This document shows positions 56,581 through 64,000 of a stretch of DNA of 64,000 nucleotides, in pieces. Made by a program: the position numbers and the translations under genes. Source of the stretch: Porphyra umbilicalis (taxonomy: Eukaryota > Rhodophyta > Bangiophyceae > Bangiales > Bangiaceae). The notes beneath the pieces were generated by a model. The model was not told where the DNA came from. It saw nothing but the letters and a program-made list of their open reading frames with translations, and ran no database searches. The first letter of the stretch is position 1; every line of letters begins with the position of its first letter. The stretch lies in contig KV918833.1 of NCBI GenBank assembly GCA_002049455.2, forward strand, positions 1-64,000. The letters run 5' to 3'.

Positions 56581-57041
56581 GGCCGTGGCGGCCGGCAGCC
56601 GCTCGGTGGGCGGACAGGCGGGAGGGGTGATGGTCCTTAGACAGCTGTTCTGCGGAACAGCTTTTTTTACCGCCCTGTCGGGCCCTCCTGTAGTACTGGT
56701 GGCGAGGACCGCGTGGGCTGCCGCCGCTGCAGCAGCAGCCGTTATTGGCGCCACCGTTGTGTGGTGACGCTGTCGGAGGCAAGGCGGACGGGGTGCGACG
56801 TGCGGAGGGGAGAGAGGCAGGCAATGGTGGGTCAGGGGGGACCAACTCTGTGACGCACCCGGCGTGAAGCTAGTGGGGGACGTGGCTGCGGATGGCCCTG
56901 ACGCCGCCGCCTGGATGCGTGCGCTGCGTCACTGGCAACAGTGTGCACCGAGATGGGCGTGGACACAAGTGTAGGAAAAAAAAAAACCCACGAGGGATGA
57001 AAAAAAAAACTTTCGTGGGATCGGACTGCTGTCACATGGAG

Positions 57042-58328
57042 CTACGGCACAAAGAACAAAGCAACACACTCGATACTCTTCTCAGACTCCGTGGTGGTCG
57101 TCGTCGTCGTTTCAGACTCGCTGCTGTGCTCGAGACCGCGGGTGGTCTCGAGCGGTTTGTTGAGGGACGCAGAGGCGGCCAGCTGCTTTGCGGCTTGCGC
57201 CTTGCGGCCGCGCTGGTTGTCGCCCCCTTCGCTGCGCTGCTTCGCTGGTGTCGCCGGCGTCGCCGCCTTGTCCGCCAGAGCCGTGGCAGCTGCAGTGGTA
57301 TCTGCTGCCACGGACGCCGCCGGTGAGTCCTCCCCCGGCGGCGAGTTGGCTCCCGTGGTTGAGGCGGGCGCCGGCGGCGCCGACGAAGTCGCGTCAGCAG
57401 GGATGGAGGAGACGTACAGGGCGGCCACGCCGTCGTAGACCTCGACAACGAGGATATCCGTCGCAGGTTTGGTCTTGGCCGGCTTAGGTGGGGTAGGCTT
57501 TGGTGAGGCAGGCGGCGCAGGTTTCTACGCCAGGCCGGCACTTGCCATCATCTTCTGCATCACAGCTCGGCGATACTTGGCCGCCCCCGGGGTGTTGCGC
57601 ATTGCGGGGGAGTCTAAAAAGCACAGCGCGGTGCGCTCTTGCTGCGCCGCCGTCAGCTTGTCCACAGCCGCCGTGCTCGCCTTGACCTCACTCTCCATAC
57701 CCGCGTCCTTAAACCTCATCAGCTTGGCGGCCTTAATGCCACACGGTCGGCGCTGGTAGCCCTTGTTGCGCGCACTGGGGCTGCTCGTGCTGCCGCTGTC
57801 GGCGTCCGCGTCCGACGAGTCATCCGGGTCCACGCTCTGGTCGTCCGTTGTGTTGGCAGCGCCGCTGAACTTGTCCGACGTGCGCAGCACGCGCCAGCAT
57901 GCCACCCACTTGCAATGCACGAGCTTTGCCTTCCGCTTTGCCGCCTTGCCCTTGCGCTTGTCCTGCTTCCGGTCTTTGCGGATGGCCTCTTAGATGTCCA
58001 GCGAGCAGTACCGTGCGATGGCCCCACTGATAATGTCCTCCTCCGACAAGTTGCCAGTAGTTTGCATGTTCTTGACCGCCAGGTAGTGAGAGGTAAAGGT
58101 GCTCACCCCCTTTCGAATCTTCTTGAACTACTTCTCGAGCGCGCTCACGTTGCGCTTGACGCGCAAAGGACCCTTCTCGGCCATCAGGTCCGTCCACTTC
58201 TTGTGCACAGCCGCCCACAGCTCGTCCTTTGACCGCCCGGTAGCCATAACCGGATCACCGCTCACCTCGAGAAACGCGCGGCACAGCGGCACGCGGTCCT
58301 CATCAGTCCAGCCTAGGCTAGACCACAT
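57042..58328 (-). pseudogene. NAM-associated/SANT-like transposon-type protein with three in-frame stops
   Basis: From ATG 58328: MWSSLGWTDEDRVPLCRAFL, VSGDPVMATGRSKDELW, VHKKWTDLM. This is the pattern of the Myb/SANT-like 'no apical meristem-associated' proteins that accompany Harbinger-type transposons. Then come TAG (58128-58130) and, same frame, FKKIRKGVSTFTSHYLAVKN ... DIISGAIARYCSLDI; TAA (57990-57992); EAIRKDRKQDKRKGKAAKRK, KWVACWRVLRTSDKF and AAKYRRAVMQKMMASAGLA; TAG (57525-57527); then KPAPPASPKPTPPKPAKT, YDGVAALYVSSIPADA and a Thr/Ser/Glu tail to 57042. The frame is unbroken for 429 codons apart from these stops. Each is one C-to-T change from CAG or CAA. Probably inactivated; a Harbinger transposase remnant lies 7 kb away. 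Confidence 0.65.
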
Positions 58329-58348
58329 CGACTTCTGCACGTTGTAGT

Positions 58349-59419
58349 TTACTGCCGGTACGGCGGGGGGGGGTGAAGGAGACCTTGGTGGGGAGGATGG
58401 GCGCGAGCAGGCACCAGCATATACGACGACGAGGGCGGGGCTTGGCTCCCGCCGATGACGTACAGTTGTTGGGGCGCCGCCTCCGGCGGAGTCTGCTGCT
58501 GGGGCAGGGCTTGGCTCCCGACGAGTACGTACAGTGGTTGGGGCGCCGCCGTCTGCGTCGTTTGCTGCGGGGGCGGGGCTTGGCCCCCGCCGAGTGCGTA
58601 AAGTGGTTTAGGCGCCGCCGCCTGCGTCGTCTGCTGCTGGGGCGGGACTTGGTTGCCGCCGATGACGAACAGCGGTTGCCGCGCCGCCTCCGCCGGCGTT
58701 AGCTGCGGCAACGGCGGCGGCGGCGCGGGCAACAAGATCAACGGCGAGGATGTGCTCGGCTGTTGGGCGGGCGTCAGCCCCCACTCGTAGGCGTGCCCGC
58801 CGTGCGGATTGGCGGGTGACGCGCCGCTCCAGAGCGTCGGAGGGATGGACGGCGGCCGCCAGGCGCGAGCCCACGTGCTTGGTAGGGGGTGTCCAGAGGT
58901 GGGACCGTCATAGGGGAAGGGGCCGCCGTACGAGCACCGATGGTCGTCCAACGGCCGTCGAGGAGCGCTCCACCGGGGAGGACCTTGTGGGGGGCCCGCC
59001 CGCCCGCCAGGCGGGCTCCACCGAGGGGGGCCTTGTGGGGGACCCGCCGGCCCGCAAGGGGGGCTCCACCGAGGGGGGCCTTGTGGGGGACCCGCCGGCC
59101 CGCGAGGGGGGCTCCACCGAGGGGGGCCTTGTCGGGGACCCGTTGGCCCGCGAGGGGGGCCCCACCGAGGGGGGCCTTGTGGGGGACCCGCCGGCCCTCG
59201 CGGGGGGCTTGGCCAACAGGGGTAGTCACGACCGCCGTGCGAGTGCGCAAATCGCCGTGCGCCAGGTGAGAGCGGATGGCCGTCGCGCCCGTCGTCTAGC
59301 CGTGCACGAACGCGGCGCTCTTGTACGGGAGGCCGGCCGCCGTCCAAAAGCGGGCGATTGTCCCGCCGCTGCAATGGACGGGGGCGGGGGTCAAGGCGGG
59401 AAGGCAGGCGCGCCTGCAT
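58349..59419 (-). CDS. Pro/Gln-rich repeat protein, hypothetical
   Basis: 356 aa from ATG 59419 (MQARLPSRLDPRPRPL). Contains five copies of a 16-residue repeat (GPAGPPQGPPRWSPPR, plus coordinates about 58975-59215) and about three and a half copies of a 23-residue repeat (QPLYVLGGGQAPP plus a Gln/Thr/Ala run, about 58440-58690). It ends PPPPYRQ just 21 bases upstream of the ATG of the pseudogene at 57042-58328, on the same strand but in another frame. It may be a low-complexity 5' part of the same locus. No recognised domain. Confidence 0.35.
   Translation of the reverse strand: MQARLPSRLDPRPRPLQRRDNRPLLDGGRPPVQERRVRARLDDGRDGHPLSPGARRFAHSHGGRDYPCWPSPPRGPAGPPQGPPRWGPPRGPTGPRQGPPRWSPPRGPAGPPQGPPRWSPPCGPAGPPQGPPRWSPPGGRAGPPQGPPRWSAPRRPLDDHRCSYGGPFPYDGPTSGHPLPSTWARAWRPPSIPPTLWSGASPANPHGGHAYEWGLTPAQQPSTSSPLILLPAPPPPLPQLTPAEAARQPLFVIGGNQVPPQQQTTQAAAPKPLYALGGGQAPPPQQTTQTAAPQPLYVLVGSQALPQQQTPPEAAPQQLYVIGGSQAPPSSSYMLVPARAHPPHQGLLHPPPPYRQ
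58440..58690. repeat. 69-bp tandem repeat
   Basis: About 3.5 units of about 69 bp containing GGGGCGGGGCTTGG and CCGCCG-CGTCGTCTGCTG-like blocks; encodes the 23-residue repeats of the Pro/Gln-rich ORF. Confidence 0.75.
58975..59215. repeat. 48-bp tandem repeat
   Basis: Five units of 48 bp, GACCCGCCGGCCCGCGAGGG then GGGCTCCACCGAGGGGGGCC plus TTGTGGGG, nearly identical; encodes 16-residue repeats on the minus strand. Confidence 0.9.
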
Positions 59420-60099
59420 GGCCCGCGGCGGGGAAGGGGGGGGAGCGTCAAATGCGCCGTGGTCACAGGGACCGACACAGCGACAGGACCGGGGGCGCGA
59501 GCAGTGGCGGGGTGGCGCGCACCGTTGGGGAGGAGGTGGAAGGGGGGGGGGGGGCGCCCGTCGGCGGCCCCGTGGTTGCACGGCCCCGTACAGGTGCAGG
59601 GCGGGGAAGGCGGAGAGGGCGGGGCGGCCAGGCGACCGTTGCGGAGCCGTTGTGCACGGCGCCGTCGCGTGTCCCCGGCGCCCTCAACACGCGTCATGCG
59701 AGCGGTTGGGGTGCGTGGGAAGGGTGAGTGAGGGAGGGCTCGCACACGGCGCGCGAGGGTGAAAGAGCCGCGGGCGACAGAGCACGTCGGCGTCCGTGCC
59801 ACAGGAAGGAGGCGCGTCGCCGTGTCACGCCCACTCCCACCTGCCGTCCGACGGCGTGCGAGCGCCCAGCCCTCAGCCGGGCCCGCTTCGCAGGGGCCCA
59901 GGCAAACGAAAAAATGACACCCGCGGGGACCGACCAGCGCGCAGGCAGGCGGTCGACACACGTGGAGCACGTCCACAGCGCCCCACTGTCCGCGCAACAC
60001 AATCTGGGCCGATCCGGAGGGACGAGCCAGTGGGACCCGCCACCACAGCCTGTTCACGCCGACCCGTTTGAAGACGAGAACCGCACGCATGCACGCCAC

Positions 60100-60275
60100 C
60101 CACGTAGGACGGCTCGGGGGCCGCGCGGGCCACGTCGGACGGCTTGGGGGCCGCGCGACCCACGTCGGTCGGCTGAGAGGCCGTGCGGCCCCCATCGGAC
60201 GGCTGAGGGGCCGCGCGGGCCACATCGGACGCCTGAGGGACCGCGCGACTTGCGTCGGAGAGCTGAGAGGCCGCG
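60100..60275. repeat. 30-bp tandem repeat
   Basis: About six units of about 30 bp, of the form GGACGGCTGAGGGGCCGCGC plus GGGCCACATC. Translates as ten-residue repeats in all frames. Confidence 0.8.
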
Positions 60276-60310
60276 AGGCGGCCCCTGACGAGTCGCGGCG
60301 CTGACCGCCG

Positions 60311-60634
60311 TCACGCCTCCAGAGCCAGAGAGGGCGTTAGCGCGGGGGCCGTTCCAACTTCAAAGGATGACGAGCTTGTCACGTGACTGACTGGCCATCC
60401 GTTCTGTGCCGTCACTGTGTCAACAAATTGCGCAAAGCGCTTCGCCCCCTCTTCAGTGGCCCACTCGTGCACGATCTCAGCCGGTGACGCGGGCCAGGTT
60501 ACCTCGACCATTGGGCATGTCGGACCGAAACGGACAGTTTGTGGCGTCGACCAGATTCCAACAGTACAGTTCTTGGCAAAAGTGATGCAATCCAGGGCGA
60601 CAGATTGGTTCGATTTACTGCTTCGGCCAATCAC
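60311..60634 (-). CDS. Small hypothetical ORF
   Basis: Up to 107 codons, containing ALDCITFAKNCTVGIWSTPQ, VEVTWPASPAEIVHEWATEE and AKRFAQFVDTVTAQNGW. The composition is more protein-like than neighbouring frames, but no family is recognised and the ends may be exon boundaries. Confidence 0.25.
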   Translation of the reverse strand: MIGRSSKSNQSVALDCITFAKNCTVGIWSTPQTVRFGPTCPMVEVTWPASPAEIVHEWATEEGAKRFAQFVDTVTAQNGWPVSHVTSSSSFEVGTAPALTPSLALEA

Positions 60635-60639
60635 AACGC

Positions 60640-61690
60640 CTCCCCCCAGGCTGGGCGGTTTGAAAACAACTCCCGAGAGTGTCGCTGGCGATGTATCTGA
60701 CCTGTTGGCATCTCGCTACGATCCTGCGGCACGATGCGGATCGCACAAGTGACGACGCCCGTTGGCCTGTTTGCCCGCCCAGCCGCCTACCGCTTCTTGG
60801 GTGCCCCGAACAGATCCGATTGCCACCGAAGAGACTGTACACGAGGAGACTGCACAGTGCCCAGGGCCCGTCGCATCTTTTGGGTGCCATGTTTATGTCG
60901 TGGCCGTGCCAGGTGTCGGCCCGATAGACCCTTTAAATTTCCTTTTCTTCGACGTTGTCATCGGTTTCGACGATTGTAGCGGCATATCTGGCGCTTGATA
61001 GGGACGTGGCGATCTCACCGCGACTGCTTCACACGCTTTCAGGCCATATTTTCGGTGGCTCCGTTTCATTAAGCACCGATGGAGATCCTTTAGCGCTTCT
61101 TCGGTTTCACTCAAATTTGATGTAGCATAATGGGGCTGGGCTCAACCCAGCAATAATGACCCCATTCGGACGGTCTTGTGGCTCGTTTCAACCCAACTAC
61201 ATCGCGCCTGGCCCCAAACAGGGCTCCCAGAATGGGATTTCCATTCAGCGTGCCACACGTCGCACCTCTAGATTCACCAATTGGAGAATGGGATCAACGT
61301 TGTAGGGTTTGCTCTTACAAGGCGCTCTGGGTGGCCACAGGGGACGCCGTGGACGACGACACAGCGTACTTAGTTGCTGCATGCCGCTATCCATGACGTA
61401 GCAACATAGCCCTCGGAGAGCGGCCTTCAGGCGTGTCAGTTACCACCATTTGTCCTCGTCACGACGTGAAGTCAGCAAGCAGATGGGCAGTAGAGAAAAG
61501 TGTTACTTCTTTGCTGTCAGCAGCGAGACCTTGACCACTTGCAGGCTCCTGGAGAGACACGTTGTGCCGTCGGGCCGCACAAGCCAGACCACTGACGAAG
61601 GCATGGCCTGCCCGCTCTAGATGTGGTCCGCGCACGTGCCACGAGCGTCGAGTTACCGAGGTTACGAAACTGGCTTTCGTCTGGCTCGCG
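60640..61690. other. Intergenic, no supported gene
   Basis: Average composition, short ORFs only. Confidence 0.35.
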
Positions 61691-61698
61691 TCTGGCGC

Positions 61699-61925
61699 TC
61701 GTGTGTCAGACGATCGCCAGACGACGAACAGACGAATGCCAGACGGAATCATCGTTTGTTTTTCGTTCGTTTCGTCTGGCGTTCATTTGGCTGGTACCAA
61801 CTCCCGACGATGGCCGCGGCGGTGGTCGCGCAACTGGACGGCACTCGGGCGGCACGGGCACCGCGCAGGCTCGGTAGCCTACGGGTGCGCACCTTTGAGG
61901 AGCACCGTGGCCGACCGTGACCCAA
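61699..61925 (+). repeat. Duplicated module, copy 1
   Basis: A motif-rich leader with TGCCAGACG at about 61738 and its inverse CGTCTGGCG at about 61777, followed by a short open frame (MAAAVVAQLDGTRAARAPRR ... HRGRP) that matches the 3' part of 63656-63760. Probably a degraded repeat or a gene fragment. Confidence 0.5.
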
Positions 61926-62900
61926 ACGTGAACCTATCACTGTCGGAGGCGGTCGAGTGCGCGGCCGACACCGCGGGCCCGGCAAACTTGTCAAGCGGCC
62001 GCAACGCGGCGGCGGCAGCGCGCTGCCTGGAAGTGCGTGTTTCTCACACGTTGTGGCCTCTATCGTCGGAAGCCCGGTGCCGCCTGATGAAGCCCAAACG
62101 GCACAGGACGAACCCGAACGGCACGAAGTCGTTCGGCTGTTGTTGGAGTGTTCGTCCGGCGAACGATCGCCGGATGTTCTCTGATTTTCGTCCGACAGAG
62201 TGAAAATCCGCCCACAGCGACCTGTCAGAGAGTTGCTTGTCCAGGCCTCTGTGAGAGGCATACACACAGCCAGCCCGGCTCGAAGTCGATTTCCATGACA
62301 GTCCCAGATCTTGATAAAAACAAACATGGGCCAATCAGAGTCCCTCTGGAGGCAAGGTCACCAAGTCTATGAGACAAGTGAAGCCTCGAGTGCTGGTGCA
62401 AATCCAAGTCTGAATGAGAAGGCGCTCCTGGAACATCATGAGAGCGTCCTGCAATCGACCGCAGACAAACTATTGTATTGATGAAGACGTTAGGTGTTTG
62501 ATTTTTCAAACATGGGCACCCAACCGTGCCTGTCGTACGGTCTTGCCGGGGCAAGGAGAGGTGTGCCGGTCTGGAGTGGAAGCTACAGGAGAGGGGCGAG
62601 CTGTACGAGAGCAACCGACACATCTTACTGACAGGGCAGTCCTTGCCTTGGCTGACCCTTCCATGTCCGCCATCCTCCCCTGGTCGACGGACACGCACTC
62701 TGGTTGCCATGCTGCTGAAAGAGCCTTCCTGCATCTGGGGCGGCAGCAGCGGACAAGAGCTGGAGGATACTGTGGAGGCGCAAGTTTTACGACGCGGGGG
62801 AGCGGCAATGGCTGTGGAAGACGACAGCGGTGGACGTGGAGAAGGACAGCGGCGTCGGTGGGGGGGGGGCAGCGGTGGGCGGGGGGCGGGGGGTCGGCAG
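61926..62900. other. Intergenic, no supported gene
   Basis: Contains GTCCGGCGAACGATCGCCGGAT near 62155, a short inverted repeat. No gene seen. Confidence 0.35.
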
Positions 62901-62911
62901 GGACGAGGGCT

Positions 62912-63205
62912 TGACGTGAGCAAGAAGGGGCAGGTGCAGGGATTTGTGGAGAGTTGAGGCGTGGGGAGGGACGGGCAAGGTGGGGAGGGGGACGGCGGGG
63001 AGGGGGAGGTCGGAAGGGATGAGGTCTGGACGTGAGCAGGAAGGGGCAGGTGCAGGGATTTGTGGAGAGTTCAGGCGTGGGGAGGGAGGGGCAAGGTGGG
63101 GTGGGGGACGGCGGGGAGGGGGACGGCGGAGAGGGGGACGGCGGGGAGGGGACGGCGGGGAGGGGGACGGCGGGAAGGGGGACGGCGGGGAGGGGAAAGG
63201 TGGAG
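62912..63205. repeat. Duplicated 119-bp segment followed by a GGGGGACGGCGGGGA minisatellite
   Basis: The stretch containing GTGCAGGGATTTGTGGAGAG occurs at about 62934 and again at about 63052, with similar flanks. It is followed by about seven units of a 15-16-bp G-rich repeat. Confidence 0.8.
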
Positions 63206-63476
63206 AGGCAGAGGACCGGTGTCCTTAGCTTAGCAGTCTTAGTCGTCATCATTATTAGAGAAATTGTCGCACCGGAAGAAGTACTGTCAGGAGGGTGCCA
63301 AGCTGTGTTTTGGGCGCCAACATTTGTCCAGACGAAAGGCCTTTCGTTGGGCCGCTCGTCTCACCGGACGACTGCCGATCGCTGCGTCTGACGAATGTCG
63401 ATTCGTCAGGTAGATGCAATCCGAACGAGAAGCGGACAAAAAAGAGCGTTCGTTCGAGGGCACCTAATTTTCCACG

Positions 63477-63758
63477 ATGGCGACGAAAAAACCACCACCC
63501 GCTCACGCCGCCGACCGGGAGGCGCTGCGCCCCCCGCGGGCGTCCGCGTCTGCGGCTGCAGTGTCAACGGTAGCGTGGGCCGGGGCAGTGGCGGGGCCGC
63601 CCCCAACACTGCGCACACAAACCACCGACGGCCGGCTGGCCAATCGCGCCGCTGCGGCGGCGGTCGCGCGACTGGACGGCACTTGCACGGAACGGACACT
63701 GCGCAGGTTCAGTGGCAAAGGGGTATACGTGTTTTGGGAGTACTGTGGCCGCGCGTGA
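63477..63758 (+). CDS. Small hypothetical ORF, duplicated module copy 2
   Basis: 93 aa from ATG 63477 (MATKKPPPAHAADREALRPP), containing AAAAVARLDGTCTERTLRR and ending KGVYVFWEYCGRA. The last third matches copy 1 near 61811-61920 at DNA and protein level. A leader with CAGACGAAAGGCCTTTCGTTGG and GTCTGACGAATGTCGATTCG (63330-63410) resembles that of copy 1. Function unknown; may be a transposon-derived fragment. Confidence 0.35.
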   Translation: MATKKPPPAHAADREALRPPRASASAAAVSTVAWAGAVAGPPPTLRTQTTDGRLANRAAAAAVARLDGTCTERTLRRFSGKGVYVFWEYCGRA

Positions 63759-63816
63759 CCAAAATCTTACAAGGTGACATCGTCACGGCTACACCAATCG
63801 ACATCGGTTGACATCC

Positions 63817-63913
63817 AAAGCCCATCGGTATCCAACAGAGTTTTCGATGTGCGTTTTTACCCTCTGTGGAGGCCCTCCGATTAGACATCGAAAGCCATCG
63901 GCCGATGGGCTTT
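63817..63913. repeat. Compound inverted repeat
   Basis: AAAGCCCATCGG at 63817-63828 is exactly inverted at 63902-63913. TTTCGATGT near 63843 is inverted as ACATCGAAA near 63885. The right part is itself near-palindromic (AAAGCCATCGGCCGATGGGC). It can form alternative hairpins. Confidence 0.65.
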
Positions 63914-64000
63914 TCGGGCCTGCGCGACTGGAGACACGCGCCCAGGATGCGGGGCACGCCCGTTTCTTCCCCTTCTCGATCAGGGCCGTGGAGCGCATTC

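Noticed and set aside
57525-58130. Alternative genetic code (TAA/TAG as Gln)
   Set aside because: Conserved genes nearby end normally at TAG (histone H3, ABCF3) and TGA (RBR, YR), so codons are not globally reassigned.
56140-60275. CRISPR-like arrays
   Set aside because: Repeats are contiguous without unique spacers and lie in eukaryotic DNA; these are minisatellites.

Overview
The window is nuclear DNA of a GC-rich eukaryote. Three host genes carry GT-AG introns (donors GTACGT, GTACGT and GTGCGT). Others encode a histone H3, an ePHD zinc finger, an RBR ubiquitin ligase, a ZIP transporter and an ABC-F protein. Long alanine, glycine and proline runs, GC-rich trinucleotide arrays and very long C/G homopolymers suggest a unicellular protist or alga-like genome. 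I cannot assign a lineage from sequence alone. The stops used by most genes (TGA, TAG, TAA) fit the standard code.

Layout. (1) 159-16386: a giant DNA transposon of about 16.2 kb, bounded by a 9-base direct repeat and about 53-bp inverted termini. Oppositely oriented, homopolymer-punctuated tandem arrays lie just inside both ends. It carries a KDZ/Zisupton-type DDE transposase (2759-7375, minus) and a second large alanine-rich gene whose C-terminus resembles the plant DUF8039 domain (10852-13509, minus). (2) 16.9-30.4 kb: host genes: ZIP metal transporter (minus), a divergent zinc-ribbon/OB-fold-like protein (plus), a small NTF2-like protein (plus), a CinA-like/nucleotidyltransferase fusion (minus) and an ABCF3/GCN20-type ATPase (minus). 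A 1.33-kb foldback element with about 320-bp inverted arms (21536-22864) sits among them. (3) 31.9-39.7 kb: a membrane RBR E3 ligase gene split inside RING1 by a complete 6,095-bp tyrosine-recombinase retrotransposon (gag, RT/RNase H, YR, split direct repeats). Removing 32773-38867 restores the reading frame exactly. (4) 40.7-51 kb: a Cys-rich secreted protein, a zinc-knuckle protein, an ePHD protein with a C-terminal SUMO-interaction motif interrupted by one TGA, an Ala/Glu-rich protein and a 5'-truncated PIF/Harbinger transposase. (5) 53-64 kb: a divergent histone H3 lacking K9 and K27, then minisatellite-rich DNA with a stop-riddled NAM-associated/SANT-like pseudogene, a Pro-rich ORF and a duplicated module at 61.7 and 63.5 kb.

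Recurring themes. Several conserved genes change frame exactly at long C/G runs, which suggests assembly indels rather than dead genes. Two other genes keep a perfect frame but hold isolated stops, each one C-to-T step from a sense codon. Transposons account for roughly 40 percent of the window, and two of the insertions have boundaries readable to the base.
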